This document shows positions 33,701-46,700 of a DNA stretch of 64,000 nucleotides, piece after piece. The notes beneath the pieces are model-generated. The model saw only the letters and a program-made list of their open reading frames with translations. It was not told where the DNA came from and did not search any database. Position 1 is the stretch's first letter, and each line of letters begins with the position of its first letter. Origin of the DNA: Primula veris (taxonomy: Eukaryota > Streptophyta > Magnoliopsida > Ericales > Primulaceae); assembly GCA_963682055.1 (NCBI GenBank), contig OY821740.1, positions 36,662,795 to 36,726,794 on the forward strand. Direction: 5' to 3'. The translations under genes were made by a program, and so were the position numbers.

Positions 33701-36700
33701 CCTGTGCCCATTTGGTACTACCTTTGTTAGTCAATTTTGTAGTCCCTGTTAGAAAGAAGAAATAAATGAAAAGGAAAATCTTTTAAACCTTGCTTTTTAA
33801 GACAAGGTAGAAAATTAATTAAAAAAGTGTGAGGATAGCAAACCTTTTTTAATTTCTATTCTTAGTTCTAAATGAAACCCCTAAGAAGTTGTTGTAGTAG
33901 TGTATTGGGCAACAAGGTGACAATAGTCCTTATTTTTTACAAATATCAAGTGTCGCTTAATCCTAGTAATTCTCTCTTTCTTAGACGTTCAGTGGAGCAG
34001 ATATTTTTACTTGCAAAGTACATCATAGTTTTCACTGCTAGTTCTACATTTCAGTTATTTATTTATTTATTTATTTATTAATTGAATGCTTGTCTACTGG
34101 ATGGAAGAATCATGTTTGTCTCAATCTTGTCACTTTTGTGGTGCAGGCAAGACAGGTCCATCCCGATAAAAACCCAAATGACCCTCAAGCTGCTCAAAAT
34201 TTTCAGGCAAGACTTTCATTTCTTGTGTTGTATTTCCTGTGTCAGTAATGAGAAGTGATTAACTGAAATGTTGTGATTTAGATGCTGCATTGTCAGTAGA
34301 AGTAATAGGAAGTGAAGACTGAAAATATTATGTGTTAGTCACAATGAAGTTGAAATGTTTGTGTTCACATGATTCAAAGAAGTTTTGCATATCAAAATCT
34401 GTTCTTTTGTTAGTTGAACATGGGCACATGTCTACGCTTGAAATGTCTTTCAAAAAATTGAACCCTTTTCCCACTTTTATGCTTGAAATCTATTTTTGCA
34501 AAAGCGGACCCCTTCACAACATTTTTAAGAATGACGAGTTCAGTCGGGTGGAAAAAGCGGTATCTGTTTGAGCAAGTGATCATCTCTTGCATATAACTGC
34601 AGAAATTAAGAGAATTAAAAGAATTCATATTTTAGATTCAGGGCATTTGTTTCATCTTTTTGTTTTTTGGGTTTATGGCCAACAGTTTGTTTTTTCACCT
34701 CTCAATATGAAGCCTCGCTTATCTCCTTCAGATTCTAGGGGAGGCTTACCAAGTTCTGAGTGATCCCTCACAGAGGCAGGCTTACGATGCATATGAAAAA
34801 TCAGGAATTTCAACGTCGGTTACATCTCCTCTTATAAGATTGTTTTCTTATTATTATTTAGAATGACCACTTTTATTGATGAATGCTTGAATTCCTGTGA
34901 ATTATTTTATGATTAGGACTTATAGATTAAAATTTGAATATATGTTTCTCCCTCTTCATTGCAGTGACACAATCATTGATCCTGCAGCAATTTTTGCAAT
35001 GCTATTTGGGAGTGAGCTTTTTGAGGAATATATTGGACAACTTGCTATGGCATCGATGGCATCGATGGATATCTTCACTGAAGGAGAACAAGTTGATGCT
35101 AAAAAACTGCAAGAGAAGATGAGGGTATGTTCTTTTTTCTCGTCCTCCTTTTGCAGTACTACTTTGTATAAACAATTATTTGCGCTAATGAAAAGAAAGG
35201 GATGTGGTTAAATTTTTCCACTGCAATGCGATGGTATGGGCCATAAGCCTGTAGTGAGGTTACATTTTGCGTCACTTGGATCTTTCTATACTTTGTTGCG
35301 TGGACACAGGTATTTTACAGATGATGTGATTTTCTTTTTATCCTTCTTTGTTTCTTATTGTTGTTTATTAACTTGGGCAAAAGAACGGGAGGTAAGGAGG
35401 TTCTTCTTGAAGTAATTCACTGGACTCTTGCAGCCATTAAATGCTCAGCAATTCCACTCTGTTCTTTTGGGTGAATAAGTTCCAAGCTAGAATCTCATTG
35501 TATTACCTTAAGTTATCTTAATAACAAGCTTATAATTGAAAGTGTCTCTTCGAACACATTTATTACGAGGAAATAAAAAGAGAATTGATGATCTAGGAAT
35601 TGTTTTGTGCTCAATGCAGTTGAAGTTTCTCTGTCTCTGCCTTTATTTTACTAATTGTTTTTGGTTAATTGGATGCTTAGTGGAACTTGTTCTTTTAATA
35701 CAGGTTGTCCAAAGAGAACGAGAACAGAAGCTCATTGAGATATTGAAAGACCGACTTAATTTATATGTGCAAGGAAACAAAGAGGAGTTTGTCCGTCAGG
35801 CAGAAGCGGAAGTATCAAAGCTGTCAAATGCAGGTGCATGTTGGTTATTGCTAATGTACATATCATTTTGTATATCTTTTGGCTTGGCACTTTCTTATGG
35901 TTTTCATGTCATGCTGCATTGGCTGTGACGTAACTTTTAAGAAAGTGTAATTGAACCTTTTCCTTTGCCCAAGAACAACAGTGATGGGCTAAATAACACA
36001 ATGAATAAAATAGGGGAATGTAAGCTTATCGGTTTACATCTAGTATTGGATAGCGATATCAATGAGAGATCGACTTGGACCACCCGTGGCAACTTATAAT
36101 ACGAGTCAATATTACTTGCTTATATAAAGCCAGTTCAATCTAGAGTAATGATTAGTATGAGTCCTTCACCTGCACAGTAACCCTAATATAATTATCGATA
36201 TGTAATGGCACAAATTTGGTGGAGAGCGATGCATCTCTCATTTGGTAATATACTAATATCGGTAAAAAGTTATCAAATTTTTAATTGAAGTATATAGCGA
36301 TCTAGGAAACAACTGAGCTTGAGTTTGCCTTCTGTACACCAAAATCAAAAGGAAGTAAGTTAGATGGACATCTAGCCATCTTGGTGGTAGTTATATACTT
36401 GTATGTAATACTTTTATTGCTTTGATCTTAGTTTCAGTTATCTCTTTCTCTCTGTATATGATGAACTGTGAATCACTTTGAGGCTTTTGGAGTGACATTT
36501 ATTTCTTGCTGAATATTTTCATGCTTCTTGAACAGCTTATGGTGTTGATATGTTGAGTACAATTGGCTATATATACTCGAGGCAGGGAGCTAAAGAGCTT
36601 GGTAAGAAGGTGATGTATTTGGGAGTTCCATTTATTGCTGAATGGTTTAGAAACAAAGGTCATTTTATCAAATCACAAGTGACCGCAGCAACAGGTTAGT

Positions 36701-39357
36701 TGGCAAGCGTCAAATAGCTTATTTCACTCATTTCCATTTCTTTGCTTATTTTTTATTATTTGTCTAATTGATCGTCTACTGTTTTGATTGTGAAGTCAAG
36801 TAGACAAATGATGAAGTTATATTCACAATTCACATGTTTCCAAAATCTGAGTAACGTAATAGACTGACCTCGGTTCTGTTTTGTATTCTCTGACATGAAG
36901 ATGGCTAATGCTACTTATTTTCGAAATGTTGATCGAAACTGTACCGCATGTTTGCAGTCTCTCCTGTCTAACAGTTGAGGGCATTAATGCGGGGCTTTCT
37001 ATTGCGAGTAAATGACACTAGGGTCATTAGTGGAATGCAGAACTGTCTTTTTCTTTCTCTTTTTTGTTTTTTCTATGTATAGTTTATAATCTTAGTTCAG
37101 ACTCCAGTAGACCATCGTCCCGAATTTTTGGGGAAGTGCTGGGATCCAAATCTAAACCCTTTGAGTAAATATCACTTAATTCACCAAAAATATCGCTCTA
37201 GATTGGATTGGAAATGCCACTTCTTTTTGATGTTTAATATGTGGCATCTAAATAAGTTTGTACTTAAATCACTTTGATGGGCAAACTTGGGGTCTGGGGA
37301 GGGTCAGGCCACTTTGGGCCTAATATAGACAACCTTGCATTTCTGCAAGAGGTTGCTTCCACGAATCGAACCCGTGACCTCCAGGTCACATGACAAAAAA
37401 TTTATAGTTGTGCCAAAGCTCGCCCTCTACTTAAATCACTTTGATGGAAAAGATAAAAAACTTATTACACTTTACTTCTTAATTTAGGAAAGTTGTACAA
37501 AATTGAGACACACCAAATTGAAATAGTGATCATCTAGATTTGGACGAAAGGATTAGTTTTTCCATTATAATTCGTACTTTCACCTGTAGACAATGCCTTT
37601 ATCTTCTCCTCTATAGAAGTTCTAAATTTAGCAGTTTCATGTATGGAAACTGAAATGTGATTGAAAGCAAGCTTTACTAAGTTTTTTTTTGGGTAAGAAG
37701 AGGCAAATCTCCATATAGTTGTCTTATTCTTCATCTAGATAGAAGGTTGGTCAGAGAGCTTCCTGCTCTATATGTCGTTTTTGTTAATTAGGTTTTTGAC
37801 GGCAGCTATATATAGTCACGTGTTGTATAGATTTCTCTGTTCCTAAGATCAGCTGGTCGTGTAGGTGCGATCGCTTTGATCCAATTGCAAGACGACATGA
37901 AAAAGCAGCTTAATTCAGAAGGAAATTACACCGAAGAGGAACTTGAAGCTTACATGCAGTCTCACAAGAAATTGATGACTGATTCTCTTTGGAAACTTAA
38001 TGTAGCTGACATTGAAGCAACACTTTCCCGCGTTTGTCAAATGGTAGTTGTGTTTTTCTGTAGTTTATGTTGAGCAGAATTGAAGAGTTGTGTTTTTATA
38101 TTGTTTATTTTAAGCAGATTTGCAATGTGTATGAGCCTAATATAGCTTCATGGTTATATGCATGACCTTATATAGGTCCTTCAAGATAGCACTGCTAAAA
38201 AGGAGGAGCTTCGTGCTCGGGCTAAGGGATTGAAAACTCTTGGTAAAATATTCCAGGTAAGGACACTTGTTATATATCCAGTGTGCACATTGTATTTCTA
38301 TTCAGTACGCATGCTGCGTAGCCTGCGTTTTGCATAGTGATCCTTTTTTATTTTTATGTTTAAAGAATTGCTGTGGGTATTCTCGAAAACTTACAAGCTT
38401 TGAAAAAAATTGAAGAAGTCAAAACTTATTTGAGTCTATGGTTGGTGTGTATATCACGAGAAGAATAAGAAAAGGTCTCTGTCCAAGTACTAAAAAGTGT
38501 GCTTTTATTTGTGTGCCAACAATAAATTTACTAAAAAGGTTACGTTTTATAGAAAACTTCGTCCTTTTGTAATTGTTTCAAAAATAAATTCACTTTACTC
38601 TGATTGTACTACTGACTCTTAACGGATGTAGAGGGTCAAATCAACGGCTGGGATTGAGAATGATACTGCAACGAATAGTAATGTCCATAAAATCAACGGT
38701 GCTTCTTCTCCAAGTTCATCACCTAGGTCTTCGCACACTGAAGAGGCATCTTATACTGTATTTGCACAGGTATTTCTTTGTGCTTTCCAATTTTTATTTC
38801 GCCATTATTATTTGCTAGAAACAAGTGCAGCTGTTTCTTTTTTCTTTGGCTGTACTTAGGTTGTGTTTGGCATCAGCCCTTTTTTACTTGGTGACTAGCT
38901 GAGAGAGCATCAAGACAAATATACAGCTTAGTGCTTGGTTACAATTTTTTTTTTGCAATTCGTATATCTTTTCGGGGGAGTAAACATGAAATTCATCATC
39001 TTCAAAATAAAAATAAAAATGAAATTCATAACAAATTTTATGAGTTGAGGCATTGTATCTTGAGGTATGCCCAGTTGACCTCCCTCGTCCAGAAAACCAA
39101 AATGTGACAAATTTATCAAAGCCAAAAAACTGTACTACGTTGTTCTGCATCTTCTGCCACTATTCTGCATTTTGATATTTTAGCTTCTTTAGTATGTCCT
39201 ATGTACTTCATGCTTGTTTTTATGCTGGAATTATAATTTTCTTGTTCTACCATCTTTATAGAGCCCATACGTGGAGGCTCCCCAATTTGGTGACGGACAA
39301 TTTGATTTTCCTTTCCCAATGCCCACAGCGCCTCCAGGTGCACAGAGGCATTCGTAA
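30708..39357 (+). CDS. ATJ10: DnaJ10-type J-domain protein with DnaJ-X domain, 390 aa, 10 exons
   Basis: Exons 30708-30794, 34147-34206, 34732-34814, 34965-35124, 35704-35833, 36536-36694, 37865-38043, 38176-38256, 38632-38769 and 39262-39357 give 391 codons, all junctions in frame. The N-terminal J domain (about 5-70) has the HPD motif at 34-36 within QVHPDKNP. There is no Gly/Phe region or zinc finger, so this is a type III J-protein. A DnaJ-X region follows ([16 protein letters not shown] through LKTLGKIFQ), then a Ser-rich, divergent C-terminus ending QRHS. The match is to Arabidopsis DnaJ10 (At1g76700, about 398 aa from memory), a presumed Hsp70 co-chaperone of uncertain location. Intron 2 uses a GC donor (CAG|GCAAGA at 34207). 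Exon 3 must end at 34814, since the donor at 34818 would give an in-frame TGA. Confidence 0.93.
30870..31960 (+). repeat. Degenerate tandem repeats of about 300 bp in DnaJ intron 1
   Basis: The phrase ATTGCGATTACTATGTAGAT recurs at about 31154, 31471, 31773 and 31921, with GTTATCTTCTTTGTGTA-like text between. Spacing is about 317, 302 and 148 bp, so the last unit is shortened. Confidence 0.7.
37281..37427 (-). mobile_element. Au-like SINE in DnaJ intron 6
   Basis: Read on the minus strand, the 147-bp element contains GGTCACGGGTTCGATTCGTG (Pol III B box within the Au-SINE consensus as I recall it), then CCTCTTGCAGAAATGCAAGG and a CCCTCCCCAGACC end. It is flanked by a perfect 20-bp direct repeat, TACTTAAATCACTTTGATGG, at 37261-37280 and 37428-37447. 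Such target duplications are made by LINE-driven retroposition, and the perfect match means recent insertion. Confidence 0.88.
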
Positions 39358-41016
39358 ATTTGTGGCACTGAGATAATGTTTGTAGTGTGATTTAGCTGAT
39401 AAGGAGTAATATTTATGTGCATGGTACGTTTGATGACACAAAGCATAAGTTCACCATAGTTTACTCTCTTATGGTGTGTTTGAATTCATGGAGTGATTCA
39501 TGCATTTATAGCAGATGAAAGGGAGAGGGTGGTCTTTCCAGACATTGTCGTTCGTCGTCATTGTAATCTAAATGTTGCCTTGTGTTGTATTTCATGTCTT
39601 TGCAGTTATATTTTGCAGTTGTACATAAGATGCTTATAAGATTTTCCGGGGTTTTCAATTTTTAAGAAATTTAAAGTTGCTTTAGGGTTTTTCATGGGTG
39701 ATATTCCACATCTACAGGGCTTGTTTGGTTGCAGCTTTTGTATTAAGTTGAAGAAGGTTTATATGTGGTTGAGAAAAATCTGGGTTTGTCCACCATGAAC
39801 TTTTAGTTTTTCTATATTCCAGAAAATGAATTCCGCTCACCAACTAAAGTATTGCAGCTTGTGAGCTAGAAAGTAAATAAGTATGAGTGGAACTGTTACC
39901 ACACCGTTGGTACTTGTTTTTTTCTTTCGTCATACCATTACCATAACATAGATGTAGACATACGGAATAAAAATTTCATACCATTACGGTGCCCGCACAT
40001 TTGGTATGCTAATGGTATGGTAATGGTAATATCACAATCTAATACTCCATGGTTTGGTATGGTATGGTAATACAATTACGTGCCCCGCACATTCGGAGCA
40101 GAACAATTGATAAAATACAAAGTTTTGTTTTACCATCCATGCAAAGAAAAAAACCGAATATTTTTTTTTCACCTAACAAAAATCGGAATTTTTCTTTATA
40201 GGTTCTATACTGCAGATGCGCTGTGGGCCTCTCCGTATTTTTGTATTTTCTATGCGATTTAAGTTTTCTATTACCTAGTGTCACCTTCAGATTTTTGGGT
40301 GTAGTTTGTAATTACGTGAAACTCTTTTTGTAAAATATTTAAAACTAGGTATTGTTTCCATAAAATTGTAAAGAATGAGGATTTTTTGTAGTTACATAAA
40401 GTTATCAAACAAAAGTAACAAAACTAAATTTCACCTCTTATCATTGTCATATAATTAAATAAAAATGCATGTCCAAAAACATATATGCCAGTACTGCCTC
40501 TCTTCTTGAGCTCAGCTATTCTGGCACAAATCAATCTCTCTCTATCTTATATGATTTGAATACAAGTTTCAACTGATAAACATAATTTTCCTTTTTTGTT
40601 TTTGTTTTGACGATTCTAATACTTCTCAATTACATAGAAAGAGGGCAGTATATGTTTTCAAGAGTTCCAAACTTGAATCTTATGTTATCTTTTGATTTAT
40701 ACATTATTTCTTGGGTATAAAATATAGTTTAATTGCATGATATTTTTTGTATATAAATCAAGGATTTCGTATTCACTAATTCACAGGTTTATGGTTTGAG
40801 ATCTTTCAGACCTTTGATGTGTTTGATAAAGGTTTTCAGTGAGTTGATAACATACTATTTCAGTTGTAGTGAACTTTGATGTCTAGCTACTTTACATTTA
40901 ATCAGTTGTTAGTTCTTTGCGTCTTAATTAATTACTAGTACATATTGATAAAACGATTATACTTGGTTGGGTAATTTATACTCACAACTTATATTCGTCT
41001 CCCAAGAATCCAACTA
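39358..41016. other. DnaJ 3' flank and intergenic DNA, no gene
   Basis: Contains a TTGTTTGGTTGCAGCTTTT block (39720) related to MITE-like ends elsewhere in the window, and AT-rich sequence. No ORF is convincing. Confidence 0.45.
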
Positions 41017-42545
41017 TTACGATTTCCACGTAATTCTTTTACAATTATTATTTATAAAAAGAGGAAACGTACGTAAAAGAGCAAAAGATCATCAATTTAT
41101 ACAGATCCTATACTCAAGGACACGTGGTGTTGTTTACTTGCTCGTTTACTTGTTAATTCATGAAAGTGACTCGTCTGTGAAGTTGCTTCTTTTAGTTTTT
41201 CTATATTTTAGAAACTGAACTCTGTCCACTATCGTATTTTAGAGATCCAAATTAAATTTGAAAAATATGATTTAAGATAGAATTTTTTTCAATACTGATA
41301 ATTAATATGACTTTTTATTAAATCGTATTTAAGGTAAATTGTTTTAATTATAACGTATTAAATACAATAGACTATTCTAACTAGACCGTGTCCCTTAATT
41401 ATTGTTATTTAACTATAACTATAATGTTTTTTTTTTGATATTTTTATTTTACATGTGTCTAACGTTATTATATTTATTTCAAAAAAGATAAGAGTCAATT
41501 ATGTTATTTATCTTAAAATGAGAAACTATTATTAAAGTTTTTATAAATCTTACATTACATTTTTTTTTCTTCAAATTAAAGTGTGTTTTGACCGGTAATG
41601 TTCACTAGAGATATGAAATAATTATTAAAAAATTGTTTGATGTAGTTTAATTGTCTAGTGGTGGATCTACACTACTCATAACCAATAAATATAAAACAAA
41701 TACGAGTGATATTAAGTAATAAGTAATAAACAATAATTTTTCAAGACATATAGTTAAAAAAATAGACCCCTTGTGGGTTAAAGCCCCCAATTTAATGCCT
41801 CTCAAATTGGGTTATAGTGCGGTATCCGACTCCGCCCACCAACTGAAGGATATTGCAGCTTGTAAGCTAGAAAATAAATAGGTTTTAGTATGGAAGTTGC
41901 ACCTAAATAATACTGGATTTAAAGACTTGACAACTTTAATTCTAATAGAACTGTAGAAGAAAATTTAGGATAGAAAATTGGTATTCTAATCGACTCTGGA
42001 AGTAGTAAAATTTCATTGATCCAAAGTGGGTATCATTACTCAAATTACCAGTATCAAATGTTAGAAGTAAATGTTGCAAATTGACAATGGGAGTAGTACT
42101 GAGGGAATTTGTCAAAATATAAAGGTTAAAACAGAAATAATCTGTTTAACATGGTTAATTATGTCATGTTATCGGGAATGCAATGGTTAAGTAAGCTTGG
42201 ATTAGTTTATAACAATGATGACCAAGTTTGTCTTAAGGGGCATAAATCTATTATGGAAAACATTTCTGAAATACATCATTTGTGCATATGATCCAGTTAA
42301 AGCAAGGAAAAGATCAAATTTCAATTAGACCTTAAGATACTCATATTTAATATTTTTTTTGCTCTTTTATACATTACGATTTCCAAGTAAATTTTTACAA
42401 TTATTACTCGAAAAAAGAGGAAACGTAAAAGAACAAAAGATCATCAATTTATAGATCCTATATTCAAGGACACATGTGTTGCTTACTTACTCATTTACTA
42501 GTTAGTTCATGAAAATGACTCGTCTGTGAAGTTGCTCCTTTGGGT
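41017..42545. repeat. Direct repeat pair of about 175 bp flanking a retroelement relic
   Basis: 41017-41190 and 42373-42545 share ACGATTTCCA...ACAATTATTA, GAGGAAACGTA, AGATCATCAATTTATA and GACTCGTCTGTGAAGTTGCT in the same orientation. They bracket the gypsy protease relic and could be remains of LTRs or a local segmental duplication. Confidence 0.55.
41985..42260 (+). mobile_element. Ty3/gypsy retropepsin relic
   Basis: ILIDSGSS (the active-site DSG) begins at 41986. One frameshift later comes FIDPKWVSLLKLPV, and near 42150 YVMLSGMQWLSKLGLVY, matching the D.ILGM.WL..LG motif at the end of plant gypsy proteases. The frame is broken and no RT or integrase remains. Confidence 0.65.
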
Positions 42546-43539
42546 GTTAAATAAAAGTTGACACACAACTAGTAATATGCAAGTGCATAAGAATTTACTT
42601 ACCGGAAAAAACAAGTGCATAAGAATCGTATTAATTCTTTAAATCGCTTCACTAAGTACAGTTTAAGGAGATTACTATCATGAATTACTTCAACAAGAGT
42701 TCTCATGGATTTGGTTTGGTTCATTGATAGGCTACTGATTATTGCTTTTTGTGTTGTAGAATTCAGGCAAAAAACTAGTACTAGTTTTTAGTTTTTACCA
42801 AGAGCTCGTTTTGTGGCAATTTTTTCTCAACTCATATGAGTAGAGTATTTGTTTGCAAGTGATCTCTTTTGTTGTAGTATTTGGTTGGAAAGTTGATCAG
42901 TAATTGGGTCTTTTCAGTTTGTTTATTGAAAAGAGTAAAATGTTAAAGTTGAATCAGTGTAAAACTCTATTTGACTACTTTCAGCCTAAAATGTGAGCCA
43001 CCTTGTCTGTTTAAGTGTTGCAGCTAAACAATCACTAAGAAAATAATTGGGTAAATCCATCTTTCGTGATATCATAAAACATGTTTTTTTTATTTCTGTT
43101 GATAAAGTGAATATTTAACAAGAGAATAACAGCTAATTATGTCGTTAAACTTCTATTACAATTTAGCGACGCTCAATTTACTGACATAAAGAAAAAAAAT
43201 GACTATTGCGATGCTAACATTTTTAAAAAATCATACAAAATAAATAAATTAAAACTTCACAACCACATCAATTTCGTGTCAAAACAAAAGAGGCTTGATG
43301 TTAAAAGCTGCAAGCAAACAAACCATAAATATTATCAAATAAAGTAAATGGATTGTGATTCTTAAAAGTAAGTATTTGGGGAAAAAAATTATTGACCTTT
43401 CTAATTTCTTTACTATCATTATGTCCTTGGGAATGAAAATGGCACGCACTTGCCACAGTATATAATGGAGAATGTTCAACGTTAATCGCCATTGAAAGTA
43501 TATTGCCCTATGATTGATAGTCTTTGGCTAATTATGTAA

Positions 43540-43755
43540 TACTCTCTCTGATCCAAATTGAAGGTATGTTATATGATCGTCGAAATAAAAATAATAAAAT
43601 TTAGTACTACATAAATTACCATTTGAACTATATAAAAAAAAAATTAAAAATTAAAAATTTATCAATTTAATCAATGACTAGTTTTTTATGGTTTAATCTG
43701 CACGTGTTTTCGTATATATAATAAACTAGTAAAAATTTAGACCGAGAGACTAGTA
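43540..43755. mobile_element. Stowaway-like MITE, decayed termini
   Basis: The left end TACTCTCTCTGATCCAAATT resembles the complement of the right end AATTTAGACCGAGAGACTAG (TACTAGTCTCTCGGTC...), with TA at both borders. Confidence 0.55.
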
Positions 43756-46700
43756 GAATAAGTCAGTCAACATGATCCATTCAAAACTCAAAAAGTCTCG
43801 TACTGGAGTGGAGATATTAGTTGGAAGGTGCCAGAAATTAGGATATAAAGCATAACGTTAGCCCCCTAAGTTGAAATTTCAAATTATCAATTACATGTAA
43901 ATTGTAATAATCTTTTCAATAGAATAATGTTTTGCAACATAAACTTTTCTTATAGTAAATGAAGCAAAAAAGTAAAGGCTTAAGAATAATAAAGTAAATG
44001 TACAATGTCAATGGCTACTCATGGATCGTGATATTGTACTTAAAAGTGCAACATTTAAGAGAAATATTCAAATATTCGACATGGAGTCAACGAACCTTAC
44101 TCTTTATTTAAACATGTGGCTGTATACTCGAAAATTAAATTAAATATACCGATTTGCCTGCCAGTAATGATTAATCTGAAATAATATTATCAGGGAATAA
44201 GGTATATATGTTTGTGGGCAGAATGAATTCACCGACACTATTTTATACTCTCTTAAAAACAAACCATATATAGAGCACATTTTTGCTTGGCAAATGATTT
44301 TGGATATATATATAAATTTTGAAATTTTCGCACCACTTAAACCTGTTCCTAATATGACATTTTAGAGACATTCTTTCGTCACATATGTAACGATTTTTTT
44401 TTTTAGTTTTGTACCATTCTGACTTTGAATCTTAGAAATGCCAATACTCGTCCTCGTCCGTCCAAGCATTTTTAATAAAATATAGTACTAGTAATTATAG
44501 AACATGACTTTTGTACTGGAATCACTATTTTCTCCGTTTAGCATCTACACAAATTTGTATCATCTGATCGTCACTAATTTCTAATCTGACAATGAAGTTT
44601 TAGCCATATGATATATCATATTCTATGGCCCTTCATATCTAGACATTTTAACGTGTACATTTGTATACTATTACCCCACATGCACATAATATTGCATTTG
44701 TTAATTCTTCTCAGCTACCTTATTTTTTTTTTTTACCGGGTCAAACCATCACGCACGTATTAAATATTTTTGCAACAAAAACCATGAAACTCAAATATAT
44801 TAATATTGATGATACGTTCATAGAGACTTATGTTTTGATTAATTTTGTTAAGATTCACTTGGCATGCCTAAAAATTACTTAGAATATAGAACCTGACGAG
44901 ACATGCATGTCATCGTGTATATGACCACGTACGTTTATGCTTCTACCATATAGTATCTTTTTTGCTATATAGCTCGATCATTTTATTAGATTTGTTCCAA
45001 GCTTTAATAGCATCATGATTTTGATCTAAACGAATGTTGTAATGGCAATCTAATAAAATTAATGCTGAGTTTGAGAAGAACTCAAGTCCTGGATCAAACA
45101 AACTAAAGAGAATAATAATAAATTAATTCAAGGAATATAAATTGATTTTTGGGGTTATTCCTTTTGGATTCTAATATTATCGACTAAAAGGAGAATTTAG
45201 AAGATAGTCATAAATAGGAAATGGAAAGCTACTCGTATGTGTTACTGATCTTTAATGCTAGTATAATATAGAAGTTACAACTAAACATAATATATGCCTT
45301 GTTCGATTTTGCACGTTTTAACCTTAACTTTTTGTATTCTGTTTAAAAGCCGTAGCTTTTAAGTTTTTGGCTTGAAAGCATAGAAATTTCATTTAAACGG
45401 TAGAATAATCCGCTTTTTTTTTCTTCCTGATCTCTATCTATATAATTGCTTAAAAGATGCAAGAGCAATTAAATACAGTAGTACATAATTAAAGTGTTGA
45501 TCACTTCTTCCCCATTATTATAAACTCAACTTATATGAAACGAGATATTGTACAAGTGATATAGGGTTACCCACCCCTAGTAAAGTATAAGATTATGAAC
45601 ATTTAATTTCTTTATTAAACCCATAGGTCAAACTTTAAACAGGTAACATTATAAATATAGCTGACCTCCTTTACGTATTAGACCAAGCGAAGTATTTTAC
45701 TTTAATTTAATTTCATTATTTTGGTAAAAGAAAGTCCCAAGTGGTCCTCATAGATCCAGTTGCAGCACTAATAGTTCTGGAGATTATGAATACTTAAACT
45801 TTTGTCACCAAATTTTGAACAACACACTAATTTAAACAATAATGTACAGTTTTTTTTTTTTTGAATATGATATCCTTTGTCATTTTGAGTCCAATAATTG
45901 GAAATTGAGCTCCTCTAACGTCTTTATATTAATTTTAGTCGATTCTCCTAAACATATATGTGAGATTTAATCTTTTACCTAACTATAGTCATATTTTTAA
46001 CAAAATCCACTTTATATTTTTACTTGACAAAAACCAAAATACCAAAAAATGTAAAAAAATAAAAATAAAATAATAAACTAATAAAAGAACAAAAAATTCA
46101 GTATATATGAAAAAACTCAAAATAAATTAGAAACATATTGAAAATCGTCAAAAGTTCGAAAAAAAATAAACATTGACAGAATGCCTATTTTTTATAAGTC
46201 GTTTTAGAATAAGATTAAGCTTAACAAATCGTTTTTAATGAGTAATCTCTAGTTCCCAATCTAATATGACTATATATCAACGTCGTTAAATACTAAAATT
46301 TTAAAGTGTGTGGTTTAAAAAGACCCGTTGTTACAACTTACAAGCATTGGTTTAAAAAAGCGAGCCTCTAAACGGGAATTAAGTGCTAGACGGAGTCTAA
46401 TTAAGGCTTATGTGATTAAGTAGGGTCATGTAGATTGGCGGTTAATTAGAGGTAGTTGGCGGCAATTAAACGGAATTAGAATCTAGGCGACATATATAGG
46501 CCTCCCTGAGTATTTTAGAACTACTAAATCTTTTCTTATTCGTAGTGCCAATGATATTTTTGCGATTGTTCAGGTTTAGGAGCTATTTGTGTCCAACCAA
46601 ATATTTTACATTCTTTTTTCATACAGTAATATATTGGTAGTACTTGCATACAATATATACATAAATACAATTATATTTAAAGTGACCTCGAGTTTACATT

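Noticed and set aside
37351..37400. tRNA gene on the minus strand (B-box-like GGTTCGATTC)
   Set aside because: No cloverleaf is possible. The match belongs to a SINE with target duplications.
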